Positions 1-12,773 of a stretch of DNA of 64,000 nucleotides are shown here, piece by piece. The first letter of the stretch is position 1. Each line of letters starts with the position of its first letter. Source of the DNA: Pleodorina starrii (lineage: Eukaryota > Chlorophyta > Chlorophyceae > Chlamydomonadales > Volvocaceae); NCBI GenBank assembly GCA_030267565.1, contig BRXU01000023.1, positions 1,215,001-1,279,000 on the forward strand, written 5' to 3'. The translations under genes were made by a program, and so were the position numbers. A model generated the notes under the pieces. The model was not told the DNA's origin. It did no database searches and saw only the letters and a list, made by a program, of their open reading frames with translations.

Positions 1-909
1 CTCATGCAAAAACAATGGCAATGCGAGGGGTGCAGGTCTGAAGCCTAGGGGAAGGCCATTCAGGCTAGCCTTTGCCAGCGGAGGTGTTACGACGGGTAGT
101 TGGCGAGAGTCACCGTATTTGGTTCTTATTGAGCAACTTGTTGGGGTTGAAACTTTTATACGTTGGTGTCCGCTGAGACTTGGTTCAGTAATCCTTTTTC
201 CATGGCATAATGGTACCGTACGGGTATCGTAGTTGCCGTATACTTTGTTAGCTGCGAATGCAGCGCGTTGGTCGAGGACTTTGCTTGCCGTGAACATATA
301 TGGTCAGGAGGTGTGTTGTAAAATTTACAGCTGCCCCGTGTGCTGTCACCTCTCTCAGTCTCAGTCCGGCGGAGCATGGAAAGCTTAAGTGCCCATAGCC
401 CGAACCTGGGGTAAGGCCCAGGGTCACTGCCGGCTGACATGAATGGCACGAACCAAACATATTTGTGCCCGACAGCGCGGCCCTTTTGCAATCCAACAAG
501 CCGCAGCCTGTCAATTGTGATGCTGCAACCATGTTCTGGGTCTGCAGGCAAAGGCGCCTGCCAGCTGTGTAGGGCTGTGTGGCGAGCTTGGGTGCACCCA
601 CAGATTCGCCCTTACTCTTCTCTGCGAAATCCCCATGCTTCCTGCTTCCTTTAGTTGTTCAGGACGGAAAATGCTGCACGTGCATAGATTTGGGCATAGA
701 TTTGCGATGCTTTTCGGAAGGACCACAACCCAGCGCGCTGTCGTGCGAGTACGGTGGCGACTACTGCAATACCAATACATTTGCTGTAATACCAGTACAT
801 TTCGACGTAGCGCCGAGAAGTCTGGATGAACGCGAGAATTTAGCCTGGGTATGATTACAAATGGCCTCACCCTGCAACACAACCACAGGCTCTTTGCCTT
901 AAGGCGAAT
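1..909. other. downstream flank of eS10, no gene seen
   Basis: This stretch is less GC-rich than the coding blocks. All open frames are short and show no recognisable motif. The part next to 910 is presumably the eS10 3' UTR. A neighbouring gene may begin beyond the window edge. Confidence 0.4.
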
Positions 910-2336
910 TTACTGGGGACCGCCACGGCCGAAGCCGCCGCCGAACTGCGGCTGGTACGAGCCCGGAGCGCCGGCCTGCAAAAGCAACAAGTTGAGAAGG
1001 CAAGAGGTAAGTCTAAGCAAGCAAAGGGCGCCTCACGGCAAGGACCCATGCCGGTGTCGCAATGTACGATGCACAATCAATGACAACGTGACGACGATGG
1101 CTAACGATGGGCGAGGTGCAGCGATATAGCGTAGGCGCGCACGGGAAGCTCGAACTGACCTTGTCGGCGCCGCGGCCGAAGCCACCGCCCTCGCGGGGCG
1201 CGCCGCGGTAGGCATCGCGGCCGCCGGGGCCACCGAAGCCACCCTGCGGATAGGGAGATATTGTTGCAGCGGCCTTAAACAACAGTCGAAGGCCAGCAGC
1301 CTTGTAGGCCAAGTCCTCCCAGTAAGGCGTGAGCATGTAGCCAAGCCCTCCCACTAACGCGAGAGCATGTAGACCCGCTGGACCCAAGGATTGCCCCGAT
1401 GGTCCCCAAACCGATTTTCAAGTAGCGCACAGCGGATACATCACGATGCTTCAGCCGCGAGACAGCCAAACCAGGACCAGGTCAAGAATCCATGCTCTCC
1501 CGTGGCCAGGGAAAACGGTCCAGAATCCAACCCATGCACGCAGAAAATGCACACCCAGCGTCCTTTGGTCGACACCACCATCCAGCCCCTCCGCACCTCG
1601 CGACGGGGCGGGCGGTCGCCGCGCATCGGCGGGCCGCGCTCCAGCGGGCGGTTCGACTTCTTCAGCGTGGCAGGCACGATCTCGCTGGGCAGGTTCAGGT
1701 ACTCGCGCAGGTAATCAATGCCCTTGTTGGTCAGGAACCTAATGGCGGACACGTGTAGGGGAGGGGGCTAGTGGGCGCCATTACACTCTCGCCTCGCATG
1801 AGGCGACTTGTTTAATAGGCGACACGGCGTCCACGTAGCGCCAAAGAAAATTATTTGCGCGGGTCAAATGCGTTTTCGTACGTTGCACCTCAAGGGCCCA
1901 AACACCGCAGTCATTTGACACCCTGCCCCTGGGGTCTCGGGCAAACCCTGGCCAACATGTGCCACCTATGATCGCGAGCAGGCACACACACCAGTAGTAG
2001 TGCCTCCAGGAGAAGCGCTCGGTCACCAGCTCCTTGGACTTGAAGCTCTGCATGAGCTTGATGACCTGCAGGTTGGGCACACCGGCAATCTCCGGGTGCT
2101 CCTTGAGGTTGAAGTCCTTCTCCGCCTGAAGGACGCCCTCTGCATATGTCAGGAGGTTTGGTTGACGATTTGCGGTCTTGACCGAGTTTGACGTACCCCA
2201 CTGCCCATCGGCCGACCTGCCCGCCGACAAGTGAGCCACGCCGAATGCGCGAGACGATGAGCCAGACTTAGGAGCTGAACTCACCCTTGAAGAGGTACTT
2301 GTACACCTCCCTGCGGTTCTTCTTGGGAATAAGCAT
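910..2336 (-). CDS. RPS10: 40S ribosomal protein eS10 (five exons)
   Basis: Structural protein of the small cytosolic ribosomal subunit. Exons from 5' to 3': 2336-2285, 2139-1992, 1738-1597, 1243-1160 and 975-910. They join in frame to 163 aa, the usual eS10 length. The N-terminus [17 protein letters not shown], the central motif [17 protein letters not shown] and the segment [17 protein letters not shown] are family hallmarks. The tail is rich in Gly, Arg and Phe and ends GRGGPQ, as in plant and algal eS10. The start is the only ATG before the conserved MLIPKKNR. All introns are GT-AG. A TGTAA motif on the minus strand lies at 859-855, only about 50 nt past the stop, so the 3' UTR may be short; another lies near 320-330. 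Product identity is certain; exon borders are hand-read. Confidence 0.95.
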
Positions 2337-3206
2337 TTTCGCTGTTGGCCTGAGCAAGAGACAGCCACCAAGGGAAGTTGGGACCTCTCTTTTACGCGTC
2401 GACTCAAGGTCGACTCGACTCCCACTGCACACCTACAGCCCAGTAAGCAAAAGGAAAGCAGCTCTAGGTACGCGCGCAGAAAAAGTGGCGGCGGACAAGC
2501 AGTAACCAAGCTGGCACGGAAAGCATTGGAATGCAAGGCAAGCTAACACACCTGTGGTGTGAGAAGAGTCCAAGGATGGGGAAAGAGGGATGCAATGCTG
2601 TCGCCGCAACACAAAATACTCGTGACGCTGCCGTACAGTGGGTCTTGTACTCTTGTTCTCTCCCGATTCAGTGAGGATCATAGCGTTCAGCCGGATGTAA
2701 TGTTTTGGCTTGATTTATGAAGCGTTCTGCGTTAAACGAAGTACACACGCCGTGTCCACCTGTTCGTGTTAAGACTTCAGCACAACTACTTTTCTCCTGC
2801 TTCTGCGGACGACTGTTTCGCTATGGTTAGCGTGAATTGGCGAGACGCGCCCTCAAGACTGTCTACGCCCAACAACTTGCCTCGCATTCGGAAGATTGTC
2901 TCTGGGTTGTGTTCAGCTCGTTGTTGATCTGCCGCTGGAGCTGCTGGAGTCATTGTGTATAGGACAGAGCGATACCCACCAGCGTGTGGATTTCGACTTC
3001 CACGGGCGTCACGGTCAACGCGCAATCTTGCTGCTTCGGAAGGCCTCTGGTTCCTCAGCGGCAGGAACCCTGCAGGGAATTCGGCATTGTTTTGAGCTGT
3101 GATATTCTGTCAGCGCTGGGAGCACGGAAATCCAAGGCGTGCGGTCTCGAGGGTCTTCGCCCGCCTGTCTCACTCCTGCCTCTGCTGTTGCCTTAAATCG
3201 GCAAGG
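2337..3206. promoter_or_regulatory. divergent upstream region between eS10 and the Q-rich gene
   Basis: The 870 bp lie between two start codons on opposite strands, so they should hold both 5' UTRs and both promoters. The middle part, about 2,620-2,800, is AT-richer than the flanks, as expected of a promoter core. I see no convincing TATA box or other element. Confidence 0.4.
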
Positions 3207-6200
3207 ATGTCGTCACGCAGCCATCGCGAGGCTCGAAACATCGGGCCCCGCGGCGATTTCCGCAGGGATCTGCCGCCTGTCCGCCGGGGTCCCCAAGGTG
3301 GTCGTGAAGGGCCTCCCCGCGCGCCCAACGAACTCGGGAGCTACCCGGCCCCGCAGCCGTCCACCGTTCCTCCCTGGCAGCCCCACCCAGGCTCCACACC
3401 AGACCATCCTTACCATGGCGGCCATTACGCTACGCCCGACCTTAATTTTGAAGGCCGGCCGCAGGGAGCTCGTCCTCACCAGCACGTGCAGCCTGATCGC
3501 GGCCCCTGGGGCGCCGGGCGCGAGGGTTACGACCCCCATGGCCCGCCCCATGTAGCAAGCCGAGGGGTCCCCGACGCGGCGCAACCCGCAGCCTATGCCC
3601 ACCCCCAAGGCGTACGCGGGTACCCCGAGCCCCAGCACCCCCGGGCTCATGCAGGTCATACGCCAGGAGCTGAGCCGCAGTACGGGGGAGGCGTGGGTGG
3701 CGGCGGCGCCTACGATGCTCGTGACCTCTTTCACCAAAACCGAGGTGCGACGATGGACTTTGCATGTGCCGTCCCTGTGCCGTTTGTGAAGGGCAAATGC
3801 CGGGGAAATATTCTTGGGTTTCTGGTGCGGGGTTTCCACTGCGCTGTTTCGCGCCCTTAATTCAGCGGGTGTGGGATCCTCGCCTGTGACAGTAGCCTGA
3901 CGGAGGTGCGGCATGCGTATGGACACCGTCGGGCTTAATGAAAATACAGACTCCGTCTGTGCGTGAAGCTGGGATGTTGTGTTTAATGCGGCGCCTCTTC
4001 ACTGCCGGCCCGGCACGAATGCGGCTGTCCTAACCAAGCCGGTTGGGTGCGGTGCCCGGGTTCGGGTTGCGACGCCTGCCTGCTAACGCCCGCATGGTCC
4101 CGCGGCTCGCATCGAAGCATCCTGGCGAGGCAGCGCGGTCCTTTACTGGCATTTGAAAGGCGAGAGCCGTGTTCGCGTTGCACTTTCGCGTCGGGGCACC
4201 GAAGCCACGCTGCCCTGCCGTAGGAAAGAGTAAGATGCAAAGGCTTCCAAATTGTTGTCGGGCGCGTGGCGCATGGGGATCAGCAAGCTGAAGCGAGAAT
4301 TTGACGTTTGGGGGAGTTGCAGGTTGATGTCCGTGGCCGACTTGCGCAGACCTGGCATGCGCAGCCCGTCAGGTCTTCTCCCTACCCTGCAAGGCGCTGT
4401 CCGTGGCTTCGGCAACCTTCCGCCGCCACATTTTCTCTCCGCCGCCGCCGCCTTTTACGTGGCCAAGAGCCAAGCTGCGCGTGCTGTGCACCAAGGCATG
4501 CCCGGCCCCCTCTTCCCTTGGTGTTAGCTGCCTGCTTCCGACGGTGTCACCTCGCCTTAGCCGCCAGCGCCTTCACCAAACGAACGGCTCTCCCTTCGGT
4601 TACTGGTATAGGATGCCCCTGGCGCGTGGGGGGCTGCATCCTATCACCCTGTCGCAGAGCACCTGACGTCACCAGAAGCTCCGCAGCCGTGTTCGCGTGC
4701 ACACGCTGGTGCTCCTTGGGCATGTGCTCATCCCCGCGCGTGGTCGCTTCGAAACCCCGTGCTCTAAAACCTGCCTGCATCGAGGTCGGCACCGAGCGCA
4801 CGTTGCGTCTGAGGGGTTAGGCCCAAGCACACCAACGAGCGGGTCAGATGAGATAGCAAATGCCTTGCGGCATCTGGAGAGAGGTTGAAGCCATCAGCAA
4901 ACGCGTAGCGGCTTCCTGGCGCAGCTGCTGCAGGCTCGTAAGGAAAGTCATATTCAGCACGCGGCGCTTTTCCCGGGACCAGCAATGCCTCGCGCGCGTC
5001 CAGCCCTGACGCCCTGACCCAGATGAAAGCCGGACGCAATGCAGCAGAGAACAGGCGCTCCGAAAGCCGCACAGTGCGAGATCCCAGGATGTGTGATGAG
5101 CCCACTGCGCACCGAATGCGTGTCATCCATTCTGGGCAATCTCTTCCTTACATCGTGTAGCCTTCATTGCGCGTACGATACGGACCCGTAATCCGGTTGA
5201 GGCTACACAGTAGGTTCAGCTCAAGTCTTGAAAACAGCGCTCAATCGCCCCACGTTGATAACCCTCCTGCACGCCCTTCCCTGCCTCGTGCCTCCCATGC
5301 CTTCGTAACCGCCTCCCAATGGCGGACGGTGTTGTACAGGGCCCCCAGATGCGTATCCCCATACCCAAGCCGGCCTTCCGGGCCAGCACCCGCCGTACCA
5401 CGCGCCTTCGTCCCATCAGCAGCAGCAGCAGCCCCCTGACAACCCACCTCGGCCGGGCCTTATGCGCATGGACGCGCACATCAACCGGGCGCAGCAGCAA
5501 CAACCGCAGCTCGACGGGGCCCGGCGCGGCAGCGACGGCACGAACCCAAAGTCGCCTCTGGCGTACGGCGCTGAGGGTGCCCCTTCCGGGCACCCTCACC
5601 ATCCCCACCCGACCAGCGCCGAGACCTGGGCCCCCGACCAACGCCACGCCGCGGTGCCTGACGCGCGGCCGCAGGCATTCGGTGCTGCGGCTCCGGCAGC
5701 CGGCGGCGGTGGGGGCGTCGTCGCCGCCGCTGCATTGGGGCCCAACGCCGGCGCCAAGCCGCGGCCGTCGCGGTGGCGAGACAGCGCCGACGTGAAGCCA
5801 GCGGATGGCAGGGCGGCGGGCGGGGGTGGTCCAGACGGCACGTCGAGGGAGCGCGGCAGCGCCGGGCGCGAGCAGGCCGGCTGGGCAGGCCCGGCGGGGC
5901 ATGAGGCCAGGGGCCAGCCGCCAAGCGCGGATCACACTGGACCCGCGTGGCCGCAGCAGCAGCATCCGCAGCAGCAGCCGTCCGGTCCGCACGGCGCTTA
6001 CGGCAGGGCTCCCGACGGCGTGCCGCAGGGGCATCCAGGCGGGCCCGGGGGCCCGCCTACGCGTGAGGGGCCTGCGGGCCCCGGCGCGGCGCCGCCGGCG
6101 GCGTCCTGGCCGGGCCCGCCCGACGCTGACCCATGGGTCGCGGCACGCCACCAGCACGCGCAAGAGCACGGGTACGCGCCGCCGGCTGGCCAGCAAGGCC

Positions 6201-9200
6201 CGCCGCCGCCAGGACACCCCCAGGAGGCGCATCCCGGCAACTGGCAGCAGCAGCAGCAGCCACAGCAGCACTACCAGCACCAGCCCAACGGCGCGCCGTC
6301 GGGGCAGCCCTACCGGCCGCCCGAGCACGTGCAACCGGGGCTGCAAGCCATGTCGGGCGCCTACGGCCAAGGCACGCAGCCGCCGCCATTCCACGCCGTG
6401 GCTGCGGCAGCGCCGGACCGCGTGAGCGGAGGCGGGGGCGTTGGACCCGACGGACGGTCGGCGGAGGTGTACCGACAGGCGGGTGCTGGTCCAGGGCCGC
6501 AGGGCGGCGGGTACGTCGGCCACCCCTCGCAGCAGCGCCCGCCGGACCCTGGCCACCATCCCGGGCTTACATACGGCGGACCCGAAGGACCCATGGGTCA
6601 CGGCTTCGCGCCGCCGCCGGGACAGGCGGGACCGCCGCCCTACGGGCAGGCGCCACCCTCGCAAGGCGCTGCGGAAAGGCCGTACACGCACCCAGGCGGC
6701 GGGCCGGGACCCCAGCAGCAGCAGCAGCAGCAAGGATATTCGCAGCAGGGGCACCCGCAGCAGCGCCCCTTTCAGCCGCTCGAGCCGCAACAGCCGCAGG
6801 CGCAGCAGGGCGCGCCGGCCTACCCGCCGGCTGGTGGCTACCCTCCTGGAGCCCTGGCGCCACAGCAACAGCAACAGCAGCAGCAGCAAGGCTACCAACT
6901 GGGCGGGCCGGGACCCCAGCAGCAGCTGCAGCAGCTGCAGCAGCAAGGCTACCAACTGGGCGGGCCGGGACCCCAGCAGCAGCTGCTGCAGCAGCTGCAG
7001 CAACAACGGCCCCAGAAGCGCAAGTCGAGGTGGGACAACGATAGAGGCGAGCGCGGGGAGGAGGGACCCATGAGTCCTGACGGCGGAGCCGGAGGCCCCG
7101 CCATGGAGCCATTCCCAGGGCATCTCGCCGGACAGCCTGGGCCGTCAGGCCCCCAGTTCCCTGGCGACTTTCGCCACCAGCAGCAACCGCAGCAACAGCA
7201 GCAGCTGCAGCAGCAGGACCGGCCGCAGTACCCGGGGCCGCAGCTGCAGCAGCAGCAGCAGCAGGAGCCGTACGCAAACGGCCGGGCGGGGCCTGGACCT
7301 GTGCACGAAGGAGGGCCCTACGGCGCTGCGGCGGGAGGAGGGCCACAGCCGCAGCCGTTCGGGGGCCAGCACCATCCCCACCACCACCAGGCACCGCCCT
7401 ACTCGGGGCCCCAAAGCGCTGCTGTCTACCCGCAGCAGCCCCACCAGCAACCGCAGCAGCAGCAGCCACAGCAGCAGCAGTTGCAGCCCTACCCACAGCA
7501 GCCATACCTGCAGCAGCAGCCACAGGCCGCGGGCCCGCCTGGACAGTCGCAGACGCAGTCGCAAGAGGAGAGGCGGCAGAAACGCTCCCGCTGGGATCCA
7601 GATCCGGAGGCCGCCGCTGCAACAGCGGGACAGCAGCAGCAGCAGCCCCCCTCGCAGCGTGCCGGGGCCGGAGGCCCTAGGGGCGCGGCCGAGCAGCCGC
7701 CGCCGGGTTACGGCCCGCCGCCGGCCCAGCAGCAGCAGCAGCAGTACGGCGGCGCGCCAGCGCAGCCACAATACCTCCAGTCCGACAGCGTGCAGTACGG
7801 CGCTGATGGCTCGGCACCACACGGGCAGCTGCAGCCGCTACAGCAGCAACAGCAGCAGGCAGGAGGGCAGGGAGGGCAGGGCCAGTACGCGCGGCAGGCC
7901 GTGGCGCCGGGGGCTGATGGCAGCGGTGTCGGGCAGCGGCCGCCCTGGTCGCAGCAGGTGCACGGGTATGAGGGTCCTGCGCCGGCGGCGGCGGAGGCGG
8001 CGGCATACACGGCCGGCCCGCAGAGGCAGATGCAGCAGCAGGTGCCGCAGCAGCAGCAGCCGCAGCAGCAGCCGGGGTCAGCGTGGGGCAGCGGCCAGGC
8101 GGCGCAGGAGCAGGTGCAGCAGCCGCCGTGGGCTGGCGCGCCCTGGCACGGCGGCGGCGCCCCTCCAGCGCAGGCTGCTGCCTGGGACGCCAAGCAGACG
8201 GCGCCGCCGCCGCCGCAACAGCAGCCGCTGCTTGAACAGCGGCCGCAGATGAGTCCCCCTTACGCCGGTGCGCAGCCGCAGCAGCCGCAACAACCACAAC
8301 AACCACAACAACACCAGCAGCAGCCGCTACAGCAACCACAGCAGCAGCAGCCGTACCAGCACGCGCAGCAGCAGCAGCAGCAACAGCCGCCGTACGGTCA
8401 GCAGCCTGCGCCCCAACAGTCATTCGGCCAGGCTCCGGCGCTGCAGCAGGCGCAGCTGCAGCAGCAGCAGCAACAGGCGCAGGGTCCGACGTACAGGGCC
8501 CCGGGTCCACTTCAGTCGCCGCAGCGGCAAGAGCACCTGCGATCTCCGCCGCATGGGGCTCAACCGGTGGCTGCTGTTGTCGCATCCGAGCAGCACCCAA
8601 CCCAGCAGTCACCGCAGCGGCAGCAGCAGCAGTATCCGCAACAGCAAACTGCGATGCAGAAGCTGCACGAGCAGGTGCAGCAGCTGCCGGGGACGCTGGG
8701 CGTGCCGGAGTCTTGGCAGGGCTACGGCCGGCATCCCGCGCAGCAGCAACAGCCGGGGCTTGGGCAGCAGCCCCAAACCTACCCGCAGCTGCAGCAGCAA
8801 CAGCAGCAGCAGCCGGGGCAGCAGCCGGGGCAGCCGTCTGTGGGGCCCTACCTGCAACCCCCTCCCCAGCAGCAGCAGCAGCAGCCGAAGGAGCCGCAAC
8901 AGCAGCAGCAACAGCAGCCACAACAGCTGCAGCAGCAACAGCAGCCGGCCTCGGGCTTTCTTCAACCCGACCTCCTTTCCAGTACATTGGCAGCGCTGCA
9001 GCAGCACTTCAGCCAGCAGCAGCAGCAGCCACAGCAATCGCAGCCGCACCAGCTCCCAGGGGCCCCGGCGCCGCAAGCCGCATCGGCAGCTGGTCCTGCC
9101 GCTGCGTCTGCAGCTCCTCAGCAGCAGCAGCAGCAGCAACAACCCGTTCAGGGCTGGTCGCTGGCGGCGCCTCAGCAGCCGCAGCAGCAGCAGCAGCCTG

Positions 9201-10234
9201 GCGGTCAGCTGCAGGCGCCGTACACGGCCGTGACGGGAGGCATGTACGGAACCGCCAACTCGCAGCCGTCGGCGCCGCCACAGCAGCAGCAGCCGCAGCA
9301 AGCCGTCGGGTCCGGCGGCGGGTCCAGCGGCGGCGGAGCCGCCGCCGCCGCCGGAGGCGGCGCTGCCGCCGCCGCAGGCGGCGGCAGCGGCAGCGGTCAG
9401 CCGCTGCTCACCCTGGGAACCATCACCCTGCCGCCCGATGTGGACCCATCAAAACTCACCAGCAGTGATCTGCTCGCGCTGCTGATGCAGCAAAAGGGCG
9501 CAGACAGCAGCCAACTGGGCGGCGTCCTGGCGGCGCTGGGCAGGGCGGGACAGGGCGGCGGCGGCGGCACCGCCCCAGCGGCGCCGGTGGCGGCGCCGGC
9601 TGCACCCGCAGCAGCCGTAACCGGGCAAGCCGGCACGGGTGGGCAGGGGCTCAGGGTTAGCGGGGGTGGCGGCGGGCAGGGGGGCGTGGCGATGGATGCG
9701 GCGGCGGCCGCCGCCGTGGCGGCGGTGGCGGCGGCGGGGGCGCTGGGCAGCCTGGCATCATTTGCGGGGGGCAGCGGCGCGTCGCAGGCTGGCGGCGGGG
9801 AAGCGTTCGGCGGATACGGCGGGTATTGGCCTGGCTACGGTCAACCAAGCTCGGAAGGGCAGCTGTTACTACAGCAGCAACAACAACAGCAGCCGCAGGC
9901 GCTGCCTGGGTGGCCGCAGGGTCAGCACCAGGCGACGCCTGCGCCGGCGGCGGCCTCCGCCTCCGCCGCAGCGGCGCCGCCGACTGCTGCCGCAGGCTAC
10001 CCGGCTCACCAGACGGGTACCGCCTCGGAGCCGAGCCCGGTCGGCGGCGCCGCCTCCGCCGCTGCCGCAGCGCCGCAGCACACCGCGGTTGCGGCGGCCT
10101 ATCCGTACCAACAGGCGTATCCGTACGGCTACCAGTACATGCAGTACGCCCAGGCGGCGCCTGCGGCGGCGGCGCCGGCGGCTCCCGCCGCGTCGCAGGG
10201 CTTGCCGCCCAACGACCCCCGTCTGCGCCGATGA
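3207..10234 (+). CDS. Q/P-rich low-complexity protein with two UHM-ligand-like motifs (about 1,810 aa, two exons)
   Basis: Not recognised as a named gene. Exon 1 is 3207-3744 and starts MSSRSHREARN. A 1.6-kb intron follows, and exon 2 is 5340-10234. The junction restores one frame and the total is 1,811 codons including the stop. The protein is Gln, Pro, Gly and Ala rich with long CAG-encoded polyQ runs. Two basic motifs stand out in this background: KRKSRWDN (near 7011-7040) and KRSRWDP (near 7576-7600). Both match the UHM-ligand motif, (K/R)-x-R-W preceded by basic residues, used by SF1 and SF3B1 to bind splicing-factor UHM domains. A less repetitive patch with TLPPDVDPSKLTSSDLLALL is encoded near 9425-9480, then polyA/G tracts, and the C-terminus is PPNDPRLRR. 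I infer a nuclear RNA-processing or transcription role. The first intron is long and could hide small exons. Confidence 0.6.
3745..5339 (+). other. long first intron of the Q-rich gene
   Basis: Bounded by a GT donor after 3744 (GAG/GTGCGA context) and an acceptor ending TGTACAG before 5340. Frames inside it are short, mixed in codon use and without motifs. A skipped or alternative exon cannot be excluded. Confidence 0.45.
6888..7012 (+). repeat. tandem duplication inside the polyQ coding region
   Basis: A block encoding QGYQLGGPGPQQQL plus flanking glutamines occurs twice in a row, almost identical at the DNA level. The second copy runs straight into the first KRKSRWDN motif. It looks like a recent in-frame slippage or unequal-exchange duplication. 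Confidence 0.75.
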
Positions 10235-10640
10235 GGCCGCCGGATAGGGCAGGGCAGCATGATGCATGAACCCTAAGGGCCCATCAGGCCAGGATCATGT
10301 TTTACATCGGAGGCCCCAGCCATGGCCCCAGCCAGGATTGAAGGGTTGTTCCGGGTTGTTCCGTCGACGCTGTGTGCGGTTTGATGTTGGGGGAATGGGT
10401 TGGCGGGGAGCTCGATGTGCGCCTCTGCCGTCGGTCTGTCGGCATGCCCTCAGGGACGCACACGTGCACATGGCTTGGTGACGTAGAGGCGTTGTTTGCG
10501 GCGGGGCTGCTTGGCTTGTCTGTTGGTTCTCCTGGCGCGTTTGCGTGCCAGTCCGGAGGGGGGGGAGAAAATACCGCAGCGGAGACGGAGACGGCGTTAG
10601 CGAACGGACCCAGAACCCAGCAGTACAGTGGGGGGAGGGT

Positions 10641-10645
10641 TGTAA
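10641..10645 (+). terminator. TGTAA polyadenylation signal of the Q-rich gene
   Basis: TGTAA is the usual polyadenylation motif of volvocine algae. This copy lies about 400 nt after the stop at 10234, a normal 3' UTR length for the group. Confidence 0.4.
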
Positions 10646-12773
10646 GCAAGGTGTTACGCAGCGAAGGTACGAAGGACGTCGTCCGGGGGGATTTGATGGG
10701 CCGTCGTCCTCCGCGGAACCAAACCGACATACGGTACCCCAGACGTCGCGTTGAGTCAACGTTGATCGCTTTGATGAGCGCCCTGTTTCGATTTGTGTGC
10801 AACGGCGGACGCCAACCGTTTGCACCTCCGTGAGGGGTGGGGCCCCGGCTCTCTCGGCAGCACGGATGGGAGCCCGGGGACACACGGACGGACGGACACA
10901 CGGACGGGGCGCAGGGTCCGCGGGTGGAACCCGCTGCAGTCTCTTTAGCTGCGCAAGTGTCGTGTCGTGTCGTACACTCGGACAGCAGCTGTCGAGGGGA
11001 AGGGCCGCCGTGCGAGCGGCGTTTGCGCGGGGGGGGGGGGCGCTGCCGCCAGCGGCGCCGTGGGCGAATGGGTTGGGAGCTGCATCCGGTAAAGCAGGAC
11101 CCATGGTTCCGGTGGCGCGTCTGTGTGTGTGTGCGTGTTGCCGTTGCCGGGCCGTTGAGACGCCGTACAGGGCCAGGAAGGACGAAGAAGAGGGCAGCAG
11201 CGGCGGCGCTTGCGCTGAGCGCAGCGCATTTACCCTTTCTTTTGACGCCCCCGCAATAAAGTCGATGGGCGGTGAGGCGGGCCGCTGGGCCGCTGGGGCT
11301 TGCATGGGAGAACGGCTGGTGGGGGCTAATGGGGTACAAACGGATGCAGGATCTCCGCTGCGGAAGGCCGTTACGTGCGCCTGTTGCGGCACCGCGGTCG
11401 ACCGTTAATTGCGCCACGCACGCAGCGACGCAGGTCGGTGGGGGGGTCGGTGGGGGGTAGCAGTTGGTGGTGGTGGTGTCGTGTGCTTCCAGGCGGGTGC
11501 CGGTGTGGGGGAGCCAACGGGAGCCAATGGGCCGTGCATTGCATCGGAGGACAAGGGCAAGGGATGAATCCACTGTAGCAGCAACCATTCGATCTGCCCA
11601 AGACGGGAAACCCGACTGGCCCAGCAAGCTCACTACCGCCCCCATCGCACGGGGCTAGCTGCCCCTCGCCGGCCCTTGACTACGGCACTTGCTGGCGCAC
11701 GTCCAGGACATGTGTATACTCACTCACATGCGCACGTGCACCAACGTCGGTCTGTTCCCTGGAAAGCGGTACATAAAAGCATGAGGGCTCACGCCCCTGC
11801 CGCTCCCCAAGCCCCCCTGACCCGGTCTCACACCGCCGCATTTGTGGGCGTTGCATGGGCCACGGCAGCGATAGCCACCAGGTAGCCGTGCATGTGTGTG
11901 TGCGTGTGCGTGTGTGCCATGTGCGGCATGCACCCGGAAACACAGTCACTACTTACCCGTATACGCCTTGCAAGTGTCTTCTTACAACGACGTCTCGTGC
12001 GATTGCAATACGGCAAGGCACGCGTCCGGAAGGGGACTCTTGCGCGGCTTTCTCGGCATCGAGGGCCCCCGGCGGCGATTCCCCGCTAGCGTCCTATCGC
12101 CGAGCCGCGGGCAGCGGAGCCCCAAACCCCAAACCGTTGACCGCCAACCACAAACCACGCCCCCCTCCAGAGCCCCTGGACTCCAGAGGACCCTGACTTG
12201 CTCTCCAGCCAAAAAGGCGCCGCGATGGCATACGCCGCCCATCGACCGATCCCGCTGCAACCGGGAGGAAGGCAAACTGCTGCTTCCAAACACGCATCCT
12301 GCGTCGCCCTGCTGCGTGGCCGCCATGTACGTGCACCCGTCGACGGCCAGCCGTGGCACGCACGCATGCACACATACCACATACACGCGCCTCAAGCACG
12401 GTCTGTAGTCCTGATATCTATGCGCCAGCCCACCCACCCAACCCCCTTTCACCCGCCCATTCGCGCCTCGCGGGCTGTAAGGATCCCCTTTCGCTCCCGC
12501 CGTATTAACAGCCACCACTGCACCTCCCGCCCGACCCACTCCCCGACTCGTCGTCCGATTATTCATCCATCGACCAGAGCCCATCGTCCAATCCATGGAC
12601 CAATTCAATCAAAACCAGTCAATCAGTTCAATCGATCACTTAAATCTTTAGTTGATATCGCTTGGCGGCGGCCCAACCCCACCAACTGCATCGGAGCCAG
12701 GGCGCCCAGCCTCCGTGCGTCACTCGCTGCTGTGTGCGGGGATGGGTCCGGTCTCCGGTGGGTTGCATCCGCA
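10646..12773. other. GC-rich intergenic region without a supported gene
   Basis: The stretch holds simple repeats such as a G run near 11031-11041, a short GGTGGGGGG tract near 11433-11457, and CA/GT-rich patches near 11890-11935 and 12360-12390. Open frames on both strands, including one of 447 codons on the minus strand, are compositionally random and have no domain. The right end is 3' flank of the minus-strand gene that stops at 12774. Confidence 0.4.

Noticed and set aside
5216..7123. 635-codon minus-strand open frame opposite the polyQ gene
   Set aside because: It is Leu/Arg/Ala-rich because it is the complement of CAG-type repeats; the plus strand has the coherent two-exon model.
10302..11645. 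447-codon minus-strand open frame
   Set aside because: Random composition, no domain, no supporting splice or polyadenylation context; typical chance frame in GC-rich DNA.
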